Made by a program: the position numbers and the translations under genes
From: Clostridiales bacterium
Lineage (GTDB): Bacteria > Bacillota > Clostridia > Lachnospirales > JAITVM01
Assembly: GCA_031285815.1 (NCBI GenBank)
Contig: JAITVM010000105.1
Coordinates: 1-13,797, forward strand
Length of the DNA: 13,797 nt
Direction of reading: 5' to 3'
In this document: piece by piece, positions 12,545 through 13,797 of the stretch
Numbering within the stretch: the first letter of the stretch is position 1
How the letters are laid out: every line of letters begins with the position of its first letter
The notes under the pieces: generated by a model
What the model was told of the DNA's origin: nothing
Database searches by the model: none
What the model saw: only the letters and a program-made list of their open reading frames with translations

Positions 12545-13797
12545 TTAACCATCTATTAAAGTAATATACAATTTATTTAAATTTCTCTTTTTAATTGATA
12601 AATTTTGAGTTTGATTAAAACTATCGTCGCCATTTAAAGCCGAGAGCCCTTCTAATTCTAAATCGATGTTATGCCTTTTTATCAACCTGATTTGATCATT
12701 TAAGGCTTTTTCAATAAGCTTATAATCATCCAGGGCTATAGCTGTGCTAAAGGCTTCTGAAACAACACTTTGGTCACCTTGAGACTCAAATTTGCTAACA
12801 ATATCCGCCGGATAAATACTCGCCCCCTTCTCGTGCAACCCATAAATTATTCCTAACAATTTCCTATATACTTCTGTCGACAACTCATCTGGTTTTAAAA
12901 TTGCCTTCACTTTCAAATATATGTTATGATCGCTACTGATAATATATATTAAACCTTTGTTCGCTTCGAGCAGCCCTTTTTCCAAATTGGTGTTCTTTGG
13001 GCGGTAAATTTTTTTCTGGGTATTAACGCCTATATCCGTTATTTTAGTATGCGAAATTGACTCGATATGTGATTTAATAGAGCTAACAGATATATTTGTA
13101 ATTTTTGAAATTTCTTCAGTATATGCATCAATTAAAACTTTATCTCCTAAAGAGGATAAGATTTTAGAAACCTCATACGTAAACTCTATTTTTTCTTCTG
13201 TGTTTTGTAAATTATATTTACCTTTAAGCAAATTGACTTGATATGTTATATAATTATCAGCCGACCTAATAAAGCCAGCTAATTTTTCACTGCCAAAGCG
13301 CTTTATAAATTCATCTGGGTCCTTAGCCCCGCTTAGTGTAAGGGCTTTAGCTTTAATACCGGCCCCTGTCAAAATATTTATTGCCTTAAGCGTAGCCTTT
13401 ACCCCTGCTTCATCGCTATCAAACAAAATTGTTACCGAATTTGAATACTTTCTTATTACCGAACTGTGGTTCGCATTAAAAGCTGTACCTAAGCTGGCAA
13501 TTGCATTTGTAAACCCGGCTTGGTGCATACTTATTGTATCTAAGTACCCCTCGACTAAAATAAATTCATTTGGTGCCCCTTTTCTGGCAAAATTTAAAGC
13601 AAATAAATTTTTAGATTTGTCAAATACCAGTGTTTGTGGGGAATTTAAATATTTAGGCATGCCATCGCCCAAAACCCTTCCCCCAAAACCAATCACTTTC
13701 CCCGATACATCAAAAATAGGGAACATAAGCCGGTTAATAAATTTATCTATAAAAACCCATGGCTGCTTTTTACTCTGTATAACAAGCCCTGATTCTT
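12545..13797 (-). CDS. dnaG: DNA primase DnaG, 5' end outside the window
   Basis: DnaG synthesises RNA primers at the replication fork together with the DnaB-type helicase. About 417 C-terminal residues are visible. The zinc-binding domain and the first part of the polymerase domain (roughly 180 residues by family length) lie beyond the edge. The visible part starts in the conserved run leading to FINRLMFPIFDVSGKVIGFG. The TOPRIM motifs follow: LVEGYLDTISMHQAG, with the catalytic Glu, and ILFDSDEAG, with the metal-binding Asp pair. The last 140 or so residues form the variable helicase-binding region. The frame is open from the window edge, and the ATG at 13726 is internal, not the start. rpoD follows 33 nt after the TAA. 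Confidence 0.95.
   Translation of the reverse strand, partial: ESGLVIQSKKQPWVFIDKFINRLMFPIFDVSGKVIGFGGRVLGDGMPKYLNSPQTLVFDKSKNLFALNFARKGAPNEFILVEGYLDTISMHQAGFTNAIASLGTAFNANHSSVIRKYSNSVTILFDSDEAGVKATLKAINILTGAGIKAKALTLSGAKDPDEFIKRFGSEKLAGFIRSADNYITYQVNLLKGKYNLQNTEEKIEFTYEVSKILSSLGDKVLIDAYTEEISKITNISVSSIKSHIESISHTKITDIGVNTQKKIYRPKNTNLEKGLLEANKGLIYIISSDHNIYLKVKAILKPDELSTEVYRKLLGIIYGLHEKGASIYPADIVSKFESQGDQSVVSEAFSTAIALDDYKLIEKALNDQIRLIKRHNIDLELEGLSALNGDDSFNQTQNLSIKKRNLNKLYITLIDG

Overview
The window is a compact block of bacterial housekeeping genes, all on the minus strand, so biological reading order runs from high to low coordinates. The DNA is AT-rich (about one third GC by eye). Gene content and order point to a low-GC Firmicute of the class Clostridia. 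The evidence is a nusA-ylxR-ylxQ-infB-rbfA-nrnA-truB-ribF run, NrnA and RibF of the Firmicutes type, a dnaG-rpoD pair, and a divergent PRPP synthetase of the kind I associate with Lachnospiraceae and relatives. The order-level placement is an inference.

From the right: a 5'-truncated dnaG (primase) is followed by rpoD (housekeeping sigma factor). Next comes a 60-residue cysteine-containing protein that I cannot name. A strong sigma-A-type promoter (TTGAAA, 17 bp, extended -10 TATTAT) and a leader of about 120 nt with a stable hairpin precede the nusA/infB operon. That operon is rimP, nusA, ylxR, ylxQ, infB, rbfA, nrnA, truB and ribF. It is tightly packed with several overlaps, and closes with an intrinsic terminator whose stem contains the ribF stop codon. 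An AT-rich spacer of about 300 bp then carries the promoter of a separately transcribed prs. The prs stop codon sits in the loop of a second intrinsic terminator, and ispG starts only about 20 nt beyond it. The first ten codons at the left edge may be the start of polC, the usual partner of ispG in these bacteria.

Functionally this is the information-processing core. It covers replication priming, the main sigma factor, 30S maturation (RimP, RbfA), transcription elongation and antitermination (NusA), two small RNA-binding proteins (YlxR, YlxQ), translation initiation (IF-2), nanoRNA turnover (NrnA), tRNA pseudouridylation (TruB), FAD synthesis (RibF), PRPP synthesis and the penultimate step of the MEP isoprenoid pathway (IspG).

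I see no mobile element, CRISPR array, tRNA, rRNA or defence system, and no credible undescribed multi-gene system. The features most worth a second look are the unnamed small Cys protein between rpoD and rimP, the 60-bp minisatellite inside infB, the hairpin leader of rimP, and the prs terminator that abuts the ispG ribosome-binding site.
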